64,000 nt of DNA from Nitrosopumilus sp. (GCF_025698945.1 NZ_JAILWM010000001.1:62001-126000), one strand, 5' to 3'. Positions 17,945 to 26,444 are shown, numbered from the stretch's first letter. A program made the numbers and translations. The notes: a model not told the origin generated them from the sequence alone.

Positions 17945-19189
17945 ATGCAAAGTCAACAATCAATTTTTGAAAATTTAAGAAAAGATTTTCCTATATTGTT
18001 AAGAACTGTTAGAGATAACAAACCACTAGTATATCTTGATAATGCATCAACTACACAAAAACCAAATCAAGTTATTGATTCTATTACTGATTACTATCAA
18101 AATCATAATGCTAACATCCACAGAGCAGTATATGCTTTAGCTGAAGAAGCTACAGAAGCTTATGAGCAAACCCGTGACAAGATTGCAAAATTCATTAACA
18201 TAAAAGATCGTCAAGAAATTATCTTTGTAAGAGGTACAACTGAAGCAATTAATCTTGTTGCATATGCATGGGGAAGAGCCCATGTCAAAGAAGGTGACAT
18301 TATTGTTACTACTGAATATGAACACCATAGCAATATTGTTCCATGGCAACTTCTTACTCAAGAAAAACATGCAAAACTAGAATACATTGGAATGAATGAT
18401 GATGGAGAATTAATTCTAGATGATCTTGATAAAATACTCGCAACCGGAAAAGTAAAACTTGTAACTTTTAGTTTAATGTCCAATGTTTTGGGAACAATTA
18501 CTGATGCCCAAAAAATCATTGAGAAATGTAAGGCAGCAGGAGTTTTGGCACTAATTGATGGCGCACAAGCAGTTCCTCACATGAAAGTTGATATTGAAAA
18601 ACTAGGATGTGACTTTTTTGCATTTTCAGGTCATAAGATGCTAGGTCCTACAGGAATTGGTGTTTTGTGGGTAAAAAAATCTGTTTTAGAAACCATGAAT
18701 CCATTCCATGGCGGTGGTGATATGATAAGAGAGGTTCACAAATACGAGACAACATGGAATGATTTGCCATACAAATTTGAAGCAGGAACCCCTAACATTG
18801 CTGACGTTGTAGGATTGGGGGCTGCAATTGACTATCTAACAAAGATTGGAATGGATAACATAAGAGAACATGAGATTGAATTGACTAAATATGCAATTGA
18901 AAAACTTTCACAAGTAAAAGGACTTCATATCTATGGAACCAAAGACATTTCAAAACGCGGAGGTGTGATTTCATTTAATTTTGCAGATGTTCATCCACAC
19001 GATGTTGCACAAATCATTGATGAAGAAGGAATTGCAGTTAGATCTGGTCATCATTGTGCACAAGTACTAATGGAGAGATTAAATGTTGCAGCCACATCTA
19101 GGGCAAGCTTTTACATTTACAATAATCATGCCGATGTAGATGCACTGGTTAATTCATTAAATACTGTTGCGAGGCTGTTTAAACTATGA
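17945..19189 (+). CDS. sufS: Cysteine desulfurase SufS
   Basis: This PLP enzyme removes sulfur from cysteine for Fe-S assembly. It has about 414 aa, with PLP lysine K231 (FSGHKMLGPTG), the histidines in TTEYEHHSNIVPW and the active-site cysteine C371 in RSGHHCAQVL, as in group II desulfurases. The start ATG 17945 is chosen because a strong Shine-Dalgarno GGAGGT (17931-17936) sits 8 nt upstream; the earlier in-frame ATG at 17927 lies before that site. It overlaps sufU by four bases (ATGA). Confidence 0.95.
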   Translation: MQSQQSIFENLRKDFPILLRTVRDNKPLVYLDNASTTQKPNQVIDSITDYYQNHNANIHRAVYALAEEATEAYEQTRDKIAKFINIKDRQEIIFVRGTTEAINLVAYAWGRAHVKEGDIIVTTEYEHHSNIVPWQLLTQEKHAKLEYIGMNDDGELILDDLDKILATGKVKLVTFSLMSNVLGTITDAQKIIEKCKAAGVLALIDGAQAVPHMKVDIEKLGCDFFAFSGHKMLGPTGIGVLWVKKSVLETMNPFHGGGDMIREVHKYETTWNDLPYKFEAGTPNIADVVGLGAAIDYLTKIGMDNIREHEIELTKYAIEKLSQVKGLHIYGTKDISKRGGVISFNFADVHPHDVAQIIDEEGIAVRSGHHCAQVLMERLNVAATSRASFYIYNNHADVDALVNSLNTVARLFKL

Positions 19190-19629
19190 GTAGTAATGCC
19201 GATATTTATCATGAAATGATTGTTGATTATTCAAGAAATCCAATCAACTATGGAAAAATTGAAGATCATGATGTGACATTTCATGATTCAAATCCATTAT
19301 GCGGTGATAGCATTGACATTGATATGAAAATTGATGATAACAAAGTAAGTGATATAAAATTTCATGGAAAAGGCTGTGCTATTTGCATTGCATGTTCCTC
19401 TGTTTTAACTGAAATTACAAAAGGCAAAAGTCTTGATGAAGTCAGAAAAATTGAGAAAAATGATGTTCTTAGTGAATTAGGTCTTGAACATCTCCAAGCG
19501 GTTAGAATAAAATGTGCTTTGTTATCATTGAAAGTTCTAAAATCTGCACTTTACACCTATCTTGGAAAGCATCTAAAAGATTCTCCTGATATGGATAAAC
19601 TAAAAGAAGAGGCAGCCAATCTGTATTAG
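19186..19629 (+). CDS. sufU: SufU/IscU-like scaffold or sulfur-transfer protein
   Basis: This 147-aa NifU/IscU-fold protein has conserved cysteines in NPLCGDSIDID (C39 region), GCAICIACSSVL and RIKCALL near residue 107. It acts next to SufS as sulfur acceptor or scaffold. The ATG overlaps the sufS stop. It is shorter than classical NifU and has no C-terminal ferredoxin domain, so it fits the SufU group. Confidence 0.92.
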   Translation: MSSNADIYHEMIVDYSRNPINYGKIEDHDVTFHDSNPLCGDSIDIDMKIDDNKVSDIKFHGKGCAICIACSSVLTEITKGKSLDEVRKIEKNDVLSELGLEHLQAVRIKCALLSLKVLKSALYTYLGKHLKDSPDMDKLKEEAANLY

Positions 19630-19630
19630 C

Positions 19631-19978
19631 ATGAGTGATTTTACTCCTGCAACTCCTATTGAACTTCAAATAAGAAAAATAATCTTTGAGAAATTCAATA
19701 ATGTAGATGATAAATTCACCAATGATGAAATCTTTGAAATAATCAAAAAAAATGGTGACATTGATCCTTCTTGGATTATTGATGATGCTGAATCCTTCTT
19801 TACAAAAATCTGTGATTCTGGTTTGGTAAGAAATATTGCACAAAATTTCACTACTATCTGGATGAAACTATTTGATCCTGTGGAAAAACTACATTGTAAT
19901 TCTTGTAACAATGATATCTATCTTGGAACATCCGAGGACAGAATATGTCCCAATACTTCTTGTAATTCTTCTATTTAG
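19631..19978 (+). CDS. Uncharacterised protein with C-terminal zinc ribbon
   Basis: I do not recognise a named family for this 115-aa protein. Residues 1-80 are helical and resemble a small winged-helix-like domain (TPIELQIRKIIFEKF, FTNDEIFEIIKKNG, GLVRNIAQNFTTIW). Residues 90-113 form a four-cysteine zinc ribbon (CNSC...CPNTSC). It starts right after sufU on the same strand, so it may belong to the suf transcript. Its 3' end overlaps that of pgk by eight bases in convergent orientation. A DNA- or RNA-binding role is a guess. Confidence 0.75.
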   Translation: MSDFTPATPIELQIRKIIFEKFNNVDDKFTNDEIFEIIKKNGDIDPSWIIDDAESFFTKICDSGLVRNIAQNFTTIWMKLFDPVEKLHCNSCNNDIYLGTSEDRICPNTSCNSSI

Positions 19979-21197
19979 AACGATATTTTATTGCAGCCTC
20001 TTCAAGAGCTTTAATCATTGGTAATTTTTCTCCTGTAAGATACAAGACCAAAGCTCCGCCTGCAGTGCTTACATGATCAATCTTGTCAGCTAATCCTTGT
20101 TGTTTTAATGCTGTAGTTAAATGGCCTCCGCTGACAATTGTAGTGGCCATTGAATTTGCAACTGCATTTAGTAGTTCTTTTGTTCCATACCTGAATCTTT
20201 CTTTTTCAAAAAATCCTGCTGGACCACTAAAAAATACAGTTCCTGCACCTGAAATTAATTTTGAATAATACTCTACAGTTTTTGGACCCAAATCATAAAT
20301 TTTATCACCTTTTCCCATCTCTCTTACGTCCATCTCGATTCTCTCACCATCTTTGTCAATTGCAATATCTACAGGAGTAGCAAAAACATCTGGATATTCA
20401 CCAATTAATGCATGTGCTTTTGCTACTACTTCATCTTCTCGTTTAATTCCTAACGGTGATTTTATTCTGGCCTGTGCTCTCATGAACACATTTCCAATTA
20501 GTCCAGTTAGCAAAACATGGTCTGCCCTGCCATTTTGAATTAGTTGCTTGATTGCCTCCAGTCTGTCTATTACTTTGGAGCCTCCAAGTACAATCACGTG
20601 TGGTGCCTTGGCTACAGTCATTATTTCATCTAGATTTCTAACTTCTCGCTCTACAATTCTTCCTGCACATGCAGGAAGTACTTGTGCAAATCCAACAATT
20701 GATGGATGTGATCTGTGGGCACTAGGAAAGGAATCCAATACTACAAGATCAAATAATTTGGCTAACCGCGTTACCATGATTGTTTTAGCTGCATTTTCTG
20801 GTTTGAATTCATAATTTTCTTCAGCACACAGTCTTAGGTTGTCTAATAGTAGGATGTCTCCATCTTGTAAATTCTTAATTGCATTTTGTGCAGCTTCTCC
20901 AATTGTATCTTCAACATATTTTATTTTTTTATTCATAAATTTTTCAAGAACTTTTGCATGTTTGTCCATTCCTGTATAATCATTGTTTCCAACTCTTCCT
21001 TGGTGAGACGCTACTACAACTTTGGCATCTTTAAGAGATTGCAATGTCTCAATTGCCTCTTCGATTCTTTTAGTACCTGAAATTTCTAGTGTATCTGGAT
21101 CAATTGGACAATTCATATCGACTCTCAAAAAAACAGTCTTGCCTTTTAGATCAAAATCATCTAGTGTGAGTACTTTCACGACTTTTCTATTATGCAC
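19971..21197 (-). CDS. pgk: Phosphoglycerate kinase
   Basis: This enzyme interconverts 1,3-bisphosphoglycerate and 3-phosphoglycerate in gluconeogenesis/glycolysis. It has up to 408 aa. Segments include FLRVDMNCPIDP, VVASHQGRVG, the basic patch LDSFPSAHRSHPSIVGF, VLGGSKVIDR and the nucleotide site GPAGFFEKERF...TIVSGGH. The start is uncertain: GTG at 21197 as listed, or GTG at 21179 giving a usual MKVLTLDDF N terminus. It works with ApgM (47752-49038) in the same pathway. Confidence 0.94.
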   Translation of the reverse strand: MHNRKVVKVLTLDDFDLKGKTVFLRVDMNCPIDPDTLEISGTKRIEEAIETLQSLKDAKVVVASHQGRVGNNDYTGMDKHAKVLEKFMNKKIKYVEDTIGEAAQNAIKNLQDGDILLLDNLRLCAEENYEFKPENAAKTIMVTRLAKLFDLVVLDSFPSAHRSHPSIVGFAQVLPACAGRIVEREVRNLDEIMTVAKAPHVIVLGGSKVIDRLEAIKQLIQNGRADHVLLTGLIGNVFMRAQARIKSPLGIKREDEVVAKAHALIGEYPDVFATPVDIAIDKDGERIEMDVREMGKGDKIYDLGPKTVEYYSKLISGAGTVFFSGPAGFFEKERFRYGTKELLNAVANSMATTIVSGGHLTTALKQQGLADKIDHVSTAGGALVLYLTGEKLPMIKALEEAAIKYRSK

Positions 21198-21316
21198 TTG
21201 GTTAAATTCTTTGAGCCGATCAGAATTATTTTCCCCAATCGTGTTTCTAAATAATGTTCTGCAATTCCAAAACTTATGTATTGTTAAAAATTAAAAATCA
21301 CTTGAGGTTTAATTAA

Positions 21317-21985
21317 TTGCAAAATTGGATTTTTGATATTAGGTCACGTTCATTTGTATTACTGACAATATTATTTCTGATTTTAACTACGCTTGTTTAC
21401 TATGGGATAACTGAGAGTTTTGATCAAAGTGTAATAGAATATTTTTCTCAAAATGTAGGTAATACTTCACTAGACCTCTTTATGCAGTATGTTACTGAAA
21501 GTGGTGAAGCTCTTTGGATGTTAGGATTTGGAATACTGATGTTGGTTATTCCAAAAACAAGAAGAATCGGAATAACCCTGATGATTTTGATTGTACTCTC
21601 TACACTTCTAACTGGATATATCAAATGTGGGGTAGATAGAGAAAGACCTGATTTTGAATACGAGGGTGCTCCATTCCCAGTTCCAATTAGCAAGGATACA
21701 TTTGCTTTATTTTGTGAGGGTGGCTATGACGCATCTTTTCCATCTGGGCACGCTGCAAGATCTGTGATATTTGCGATAATCTTAGGTTATGCCTTATCTG
21801 AACGATTTCCACGTGGTGCTTATTTGATGTTCTTGTATCCTGTCATGATATCTATTAGCAGAATCTATGTTTTACAACACTATCCAATGGATGTGATTGG
21901 TGGGGCAGTAATTGGTGTGATGCTTGCAGGTGTATTGGCAAAGAGAACAAAATTATACAAATTTTTTGAAAAATCAAAAACCTAA
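21317..21985 (+). CDS. PAP2-family membrane phosphatase
   Basis: This 222-aa integral membrane protein has about six helices and all three PAP2 motifs: K103-x6-R110-P111, PSGH at 142-145 and S181-R182-x5-H188-x3-D192. Such enzymes dephosphorylate lipid phosphates such as phosphatidic or polyprenyl phosphates on the outer face. The start is TTG at 21317, supported by GAGGT at 21304-21308 eight nt upstream. The lipid substrate is not evident. Confidence 0.9.
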   Translation: MQNWIFDIRSRSFVLLTILFLILTTLVYYGITESFDQSVIEYFSQNVGNTSLDLFMQYVTESGEALWMLGFGILMLVIPKTRRIGITLMILIVLSTLLTGYIKCGVDRERPDFEYEGAPFPVPISKDTFALFCEGGYDASFPSGHAARSVIFAIILGYALSERFPRGAYLMFLYPVMISISRIYVLQHYPMDVIGGAVIGVMLAGVLAKRTKLYKFFEKSKT

Positions 21986-22285
21986 ATCTGAAACTACATT
22001 ACTACTAATCAAAACTATTGCATAATGATCATCATCATGGTGATACGTCCAATATCTAATATCTCTGGTTTCATTTTTTTGTTTTAACCCATACGTCACA
22101 CCTGTGGTAACTGTATATCCTATTCTTTTTGCAATTTTTGATTCCTTTGGCATCAAAACCCTGAATCCTTCTTTCTTATCTTTGAATCCTAATCTTACCA
22201 TATCTTCAACTGCATCTGCAGCGTCTTTTTCATCTTTTAGATCATATGTTTTTGATATTGGCAAATCTTTTGGATGAAAATCCAT
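21974..22285 (-). CDS. Uncharacterised small protein
   Basis: I do not recognise this 103-aa protein. It is charged and soluble, with a helical N-terminal half (LKDEKDAADAVEDMVRLGF) and a His/Asp-rich stretch YHHDDDHYAIVLIS near the end that could bind a metal. Its 3' end overlaps the PAP2 gene by 12 bp, tail to tail. Confidence 0.65.
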   Translation of the reverse strand: MDFHPKDLPISKTYDLKDEKDAADAVEDMVRLGFKDKKEGFRVLMPKESKIAKRIGYTVTTGVTYGLKQKNETRDIRYWTYHHDDDHYAIVLISSNVVSDLGF

Positions 22286-22421
22286 GATTTTAATAAAATC
22301 TCTGTACTAATATTTTTTAAAAAATGTTTTTTGCGATCAAAGTTAGTTAATTTTCTTAACTGGTAAGTCAAATCATGATTATATTAACAACTTAACCGAG
22401 TCATTTGCTTTGATTTGATTA

Positions 22422-23366
22422 TTGGCATCATTAGAAAAATTAGTAGTAAAACTACGCCAAAAGAAACAAGAGGCAACAAAGCTTAGAAAAAAGGCTGAAC
22501 AGCAACTCAAAGAGTTCCGTTCTGCAGAAAGACGATCTTTATCATCATTAAATACAATTGATAAAAAAATTGAATCCGCCAAAGAAGACACATCTGATCT
22601 TTCAGATGTTCTTACTCAAAAAACTGCTCAGATAGAGAGTATTGAGAGATTGGTTAATGCTGCCCAAGAACGACTAGTCAGAGAAAAAGAAGTACTTGAG
22701 CAAGTTCAACAAGAAATAGAATTTTCAGATAATCCCGAGGAAAAACAGAATGCTGAGGCTAGATTACGCTCAATTAATGATCGAATTGAAGAGCTTAATT
22801 CTGAGATTAAAAATAGGCAAAAAACTGCTAAAAAAATATCTGATGAAGTTGCAAAATATTCTGCAATTAAATCCAAGATTGCAACAAAAATTCAAAAACA
22901 ATCACAATCAAAACCCTCCTTACGAGAAACTATGGCTTCTAGTAGAAAAGAAGCAGCAAAACTTGTAAAAGAATTAGAACGACGTATCAAAGCAGAAGAA
23001 TCTGCAAAAAATGCATTAGATAAGGTCTCTACAAAACTTCAGGAATTATTAGATAAACGAAAAACAGCTAAAAAGAGACCAGCAAAAAAGAAAACTGCAG
23101 CTAAAAAGAGACCAGCAAAAAAGAAAACTGCATCTAAAAAGAGACCAGCAAAAAAGAAAACTGCAGCTAAAAAGAGACCAGCAAAAAAGAAAACTGCATC
23201 TAAAAAGAGACCAGCAAAAAAGAAAACTGCAGCTAAAAAGAGACCAGCAAAAAAGAAAACTGCAGCTAAAAAGAGACCAGCAAAAAAGAAAACTGCAGCT
23301 AAAAAGAGACCAGCAAAAAAGAAAACTGCAGCTAAAAAGAGACCAGCAAAAAAGAAAAGAAGATAG
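22422..23366 (+). CDS. Histone-H1-like lysine-rich protein with tandem KKRPAKKK tail
   Basis: This 314-aa protein has two parts. Residues 1-215 are a long charged helical region, probably coiled coil (heptad-rich LEKLVVKLRQKKQEATKLRK...). Residues about 218-314 are nine tandem copies of an 11-residue unit, KKRPAKKKTA plus A or S, ending in KKKRR. This resembles linker-histone H1 C-terminal tails and bacterial H1-like proteins and should bind DNA or RNA electrostatically. The start is TTG at 22422, about 40 bp after the TATA-like ATTATATTAA; there is no ATG upstream. Nucleoid organisation is likely but inferred. Confidence 0.8.
   Translation: MASLEKLVVKLRQKKQEATKLRKKAEQQLKEFRSAERRSLSSLNTIDKKIESAKEDTSDLSDVLTQKTAQIESIERLVNAAQERLVREKEVLEQVQQEIEFSDNPEEKQNAEARLRSINDRIEELNSEIKNRQKTAKKISDEVAKYSAIKSKIATKIQKQSQSKPSLRETMASSRKEAAKLVKELERRIKAEESAKNALDKVSTKLQELLDKRKTAKKRPAKKKTAAKKRPAKKKTASKKRPAKKKTAAKKRPAKKKTASKKRPAKKKTAAKKRPAKKKTAAKKRPAKKKTAAKKRPAKKKTAAKKRPAKKKRR
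23067..23358 (+). repeat. 33-bp minisatellite, nine copies, coding
   Basis: The unit GCTAAAAAGAGACCAGCAAA plus AAAGAAAACTGCA repeats from 23067; the ninth copy begins at 23331 and diverges at its end. Copies are identical except that GCT is TCT in two of them (Ala to Ser). The synonymous identity points to recent copy-number change rather than only protein-level selection. Confidence 0.95.
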
Positions 23367-23413
23367 CTAATACCTCTTATATGATATTGAAGTAATGATT
23401 TAATTAAATTATA

Positions 23414-24016
23414 ATGAAAAAACGTGGACCGATAATTGCTATTGTTGGAGTGATTATGGTGATGGCCTCTCTTTCTATAGCAATGTCTATTGTTCCATCA
23501 ACCATGATTGATTCTAATTCTTTACAGGCCTCTTCTCTTTTTGAAGGAATGTTTGATGAAGTTTCAAATGAGATTCAAATTATGCCTGGAAAATCTGAAT
23601 ATGTCTCCTATAGTACACTTTCAAATGTTCCATTACTTTGGGGAATTCAAATTAATGATTACCAGCCTGATGATTTACTTTCAATAAAAATATCCAATAT
23701 TTTTGGAGATGAATATGGAACATTTACACAAGATTCACCGATTCTTTTTGATATGTTGGAAATCAAACAATCTGATACTTTGAATTTAGAAATTCAAAAT
23801 CTTGGTCCGAGAAATGTTCACATTGTAACAATGTTTTCTGAAGATCCTGAAAACTCTGATGCCTTTTCTAATCCTAATTCTCCAATTGCAACTATGATAT
23901 TGCCTCTTGCCATTTCTGGATTTTTTCTAATTTTGGGAGCAATTGTTACGATAGTTGGAATAATTGTAATTTTAGTTGATTGGAAAAATAATCAAAACAA
24001 TAAAAGAAATTATTGA
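23414..24016 (+). CDS. Uncharacterised membrane-anchored protein
   Basis: This 200-aa protein has an N-terminal membrane segment (about 7-28) and a second one near the C terminus (about 158-188, LPLAISGFFLILGAIVTIVGIIVILV). Between them lies a 130-residue, probably extracytoplasmic, beta-rich domain (for example KSEYVSYSTLSNVPLLWGIQ) followed by a short basic tail. I recognise no catalytic motif. Similar two-anchor proteins are common in Nitrosopumilus-type genomes, but no function can be assigned. Confidence 0.75.
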   Translation: MKKRGPIIAIVGVIMVMASLSIAMSIVPSTMIDSNSLQASSLFEGMFDEVSNEIQIMPGKSEYVSYSTLSNVPLLWGIQINDYQPDDLLSIKISNIFGDEYGTFTQDSPILFDMLEIKQSDTLNLEIQNLGPRNVHIVTMFSEDPENSDAFSNPNSPIATMILPLAISGFFLILGAIVTIVGIIVILVDWKNNQNNKRNY

Positions 24017-24324
24017 GGATTGATCTCCATCTGACCAAATTTGCCTTTGGTTAGAGATACTTCTCCTTTAAACTCATTTGTATATCCATTAGTAATGACA
24101 ACTCTATCTCCAACATTTACTGCTTTGATATCGTCACCCCACAATGTGAGTTTCATTTGGTCATCTTCAGTCTCACCGTTAGAAATTATTGCATCACAGA
24201 CATCCACTGTTCCTCCGCTTTTGAGATTCACAGTTCTTGGGTCTCCTTTGCTCTTTACTTCGGCGTCTACGTTAACCCCACTTCGCATTTTTTTTGCTTG
24301 TGAAATTGGTATGAATTCTGCCAT
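24010..24324 (-). CDS. ssb: OB-fold single-stranded DNA-binding protein
   Basis: This 104-aa single OB-fold protein resembles crenarchaeal-type SSB/RPA. Segments include GVNVDAEVKSKGDPRTVNLK, VDVCDAIISN, MKLTLWGDDIKAVNVGDRV and ITNGYTNEFKGEVSLT. The W of LTLWG and the aromatic residues in the strands are typical nucleic-acid contacts. It lacks the acidic C-terminal tail of bacterial SSB. It converges on the membrane protein gene with a 7-bp overlap. Confidence 0.85.
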   Translation of the reverse strand: MAEFIPISQAKKMRSGVNVDAEVKSKGDPRTVNLKSGGTVDVCDAIISNGETEDDQMKLTLWGDDIKAVNVGDRVVITNGYTNEFKGEVSLTKGKFGQMEINPQ

Positions 24325-24445
24325 CTATTTTTGAAACAAATTTGCACGATTATAAGCTTTGTTAAAAAATCTTCAAAATCATGGATCAATTATTTTCTAT
24401 ACTCTAATAGCAATTGAAAAATATCGGTCTATTGCATTTCTTTTT

Positions 24446-24546
24446 GCAGAGGTATCGAAGCCCGGTCAACCGAGAGGGACTCAAGATCTTCTAAATAGGA
24501 AATCCCTTCTCTCAGGAGTTCGTGGGTTCAAATCCCACCCTCTGCA
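24446..24546 (+). tRNA. tRNA-Leu(CAA) with a short intron
   Basis: Acceptor GCAGAGG (24446-24452) pairs with CCTCTGC (24539-24545), discriminator A. The T-arm is GTGGG-TTCAAAT-CCCAC (24522-24538), with a class II variable arm CTC-TCAG-GAG. The anticodon stem AGGGA (24475-24479) pairs with TCCCT (24503-24507) only if an intron of about 16 nt (near 24486-24501) is removed after position 37. The anticodon is CAA (24482-24484). CCA is not encoded. Confidence 0.92.
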
Positions 24547-24587
24547 TTATTTAATATTCAAAATTGATTTGTTTAAAATTGCACAAA

Positions 24588-24710
24588 TTATGCAACTAGA
24601 ACTTTAACTTTGGTTATAGAATGATTTGATATTTTTTTATGAACTTCGGCTAATTCTTTTTCTTTAAAAGTTAGATTGCATCTAAAACACTTCCAAATGG
24701 CCTCAGTCAT
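24588..24710 (-). CDS. 40-aa zinc-finger-like protein
   Basis: The 40-residue product begins MTEAIWKCFRCNLTFKEKEL and continues to two histidines (VHKKISNHS), giving C-x2-C...H-x6-H, a minimal C2H2-like finger. I place the start at ATG 24710 because the minus-strand TATA sequence TTTATAAG (24733-24740) lies about 26 bp upstream, fitting a leaderless mRNA; the longer in-frame extension would include that promoter. Function unknown; nucleic-acid or protein binding is plausible. Confidence 0.65.
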   Translation of the reverse strand: MTEAIWKCFRCNLTFKEKELAEVHKKISNHSITKVKVLVA

Positions 24711-24895
24711 GAATAAATATAAGTACAAATTGCTTATAAAGATATTGCATGATTGATCCAATTTGTTACAAATCATGATCAATGTTTTGAAAATTATGTA
24801 ATTTTTATAATTTTTTAGATCATTTTGAAATTATTTCCTGACTAGTTAATGATCCAAGGGTTTAGAAGCAAAAAAAGTGGTATGATTTTAGAAAT

Positions 24896-25516
24896 ATGAT
24901 TGATATTTTTGAATTATTTGCAGAATATTCGTATTTTGGAATTTTTCTAGTTCTAATTGGTATTAATGCATCCCCAATTCTGATGCCACCAAGCTGGATT
25001 GTTCTAACATCTTTTTACCTTCTAGATCCAACACTGAATGTAGTACTTCTTGCAATTGTTGGTGCAACTGGCGCAACAATTGGAAGGTATTTTCTCAAAA
25101 GAATTAGTGGATTGTTTAGAAAATTCGTCGGAGAAGAACAGAAATCTAATCTTGATATTATTGGCGATTATCTAAATCATAAAAAATATGGCTATGTAAT
25201 CGCGTCTTTTCTCTTTGGCGCCACACCCCTTCCAAGTAACATGCTCTTTATTGCATATGGTTTGATGCGTGCAAAAAGCATCGGGATTTATGTTGGATTC
25301 TGGTTTGGACGTGTATTATCATATATTGTTATGATTTACTTTGGAAATGCTGTTTTACGTCCATTCTTTGAAATATTTGAAGATAGGTTAACTGGAATTT
25401 TATTGATCGATGGTGTTGGGATTGGTGTACTTGTAATATTTGCATCAATTAACTGGACTGTATTAATTACTGAGAAAAAAATTAAATTTGTAAAACCAAA
25501 AATTTGGAGATTCTAA
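24896..25516 (+). CDS. DedA/VTT-family membrane protein
   Basis: This 206-aa membrane protein has about five hydrophobic segments and resembles the DedA/SNARE-associated (VTT) family. It has a re-entrant Gly/Pro-rich region (SFLFGATPLPSNMLFIAYGL, about 101-120) and an upstream GATGATIGRYFLKR loop with a conserved arginine. Members are linked to lipid scrambling or undecaprenyl-phosphate recycling and membrane homeostasis in bacteria; the archaeal substrate is unknown. The HD-domain gene starts at its stop. Confidence 0.75.
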   Translation: MIDIFELFAEYSYFGIFLVLIGINASPILMPPSWIVLTSFYLLDPTLNVVLLAIVGATGATIGRYFLKRISGLFRKFVGEEQKSNLDIIGDYLNHKKYGYVIASFLFGATPLPSNMLFIAYGLMRAKSIGIYVGFWFGRVLSYIVMIYFGNAVLRPFFEIFEDRLTGILLIDGVGIGVLVIFASINWTVLITEKKIKFVKPKIWRF

Positions 25517-26136
25517 TGAAAGTTCTTGATTCCTTGAGAGAAGAAGTAAAGAAAAGAATGCAAAATGACTCTGCACATGATTTTGACCATATAATGAGAG
25601 TGTATAAAAATGCTCAAAAAATTTGCAAAAAAGAAAAGGCAAATGAAAAACTAGTTCTTAGTGCCGTATTACTACACGACATTATATCATACCCAAAATC
25701 CCATAAGCGCTCAAAAAATTCTTCTATTGAGAGCGCAAAAGAGTCTCAAAAAATTCTTAAAAAATATGATTTTACCCAAAATGAAATTAGCATTATTTCA
25801 GATGCTATTCGTGATCATAGTTTTTCGCAAAACAAAACTCCTAAAACTCTAGAAGGAAAAATTCTTCAAGATGCTGACCGACTAGATGCACTAGGTGCAA
25901 TTGGCATTGCAAGAGTATTTGCTACTGGTGGCTCTTTAGGGAGGCCTTTTTACAATCCACGTGATCCTTTTTGCAATAAAAGAAATCCCGATGATAAAGT
26001 GTGGACTGTTGATCATTTTTTCCAGAAATTACTCAAACTAGAATTATTGATGAATACAAAATTTGGAAAAATTGAAGCAAAAAAGAGAACTAGGATTTTA
26101 AAAGAATATCTTAAACAACTAAAACAGGAACTCTAA
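25516..26136 (+). CDS. HD-domain phosphohydrolase
   Basis: This protein of about 206 aa has the metal-dependent HD hydrolase signature: H25 in HDFDHIMRV, H54-D55 in LLHDI, and D-R-L-D in DADRLDALGAIG. It belongs to the YedJ/YfgF-like small HD group that acts on nucleotides or phosphoesters. The start is ATG 25516, six nt after GGAG (25506-25509), rather than the upstream TTG at 25504. The substrate is not inferable. Confidence 0.88.
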   Translation: MKVLDSLREEVKKRMQNDSAHDFDHIMRVYKNAQKICKKEKANEKLVLSAVLLHDIISYPKSHKRSKNSSIESAKESQKILKKYDFTQNEISIISDAIRDHSFSQNKTPKTLEGKILQDADRLDALGAIGIARVFATGGSLGRPFYNPRDPFCNKRNPDDKVWTVDHFFQKLLKLELLMNTKFGKIEAKKRTRILKEYLKQLKQEL

Positions 26137-26444
26137 CCATAATCTACATATCTGTCGTATCTTTTTTCAACTTCTTTGTTGTTCCCAGATTGTATTTTTT
26201 TATATTCCTCGTTTTTTCTAAAATCAATGTATTTATGAATATCCTCAAATTCTTTCTCTTTTGGATATGAAATAAAGACAGGTTCAACCAGTTTGAAATA
26301 TTCAAGGGTTTTCTCTCTATATTCTTCTCTAGTTGGTTTCTTGATTCCTTTCATTCTAAACCAAATTACTGCCCAACTAGAGCCTATCACATGTGGCAGT
26401 AGATCAAATGCTCTTTCTATCTCAAATCTTTCGTCGTTTCTCAT
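26133..26444 (-). CDS. Uncharacterised protein cotranscribed with hemB
   Basis: I do not recognise this 103-aa charged protein. It is mostly helical, with a Trp-containing segment (GSSWAVIWFRMKGIKKPTREE) and a basic C-terminal half; there is no signal peptide and no cysteine. It overlaps the hemB stop by four bases, making it the last gene of the met8-hemA-hemB operon. A role in tetrapyrrole metabolism is possible from position only. Confidence 0.7.
   Translation of the reverse strand: MRNDERFEIERAFDLLPHVIGSSWAVIWFRMKGIKKPTREEYREKTLEYFKLVEPVFISYPKEKEFEDIHKYIDFRKNEEYKKIQSGNNKEVEKRYDRYVDYG

Noticed and set aside
20083-21080. Several plus-strand frames opposite pgk
   Set aside because: All mirror the pgk coding sequence; no start signals or recognisable domains.
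23067-23358. CRISPR array from regularly spaced repeats
   Set aside because: Units are contiguous without unique spacers and encode the Lys-rich tail in frame.
24325-24895. Integrated element at the tRNA-Leu gene
   Set aside because: No integrase, no duplicated tRNA 3' end and no change in composition are visible.
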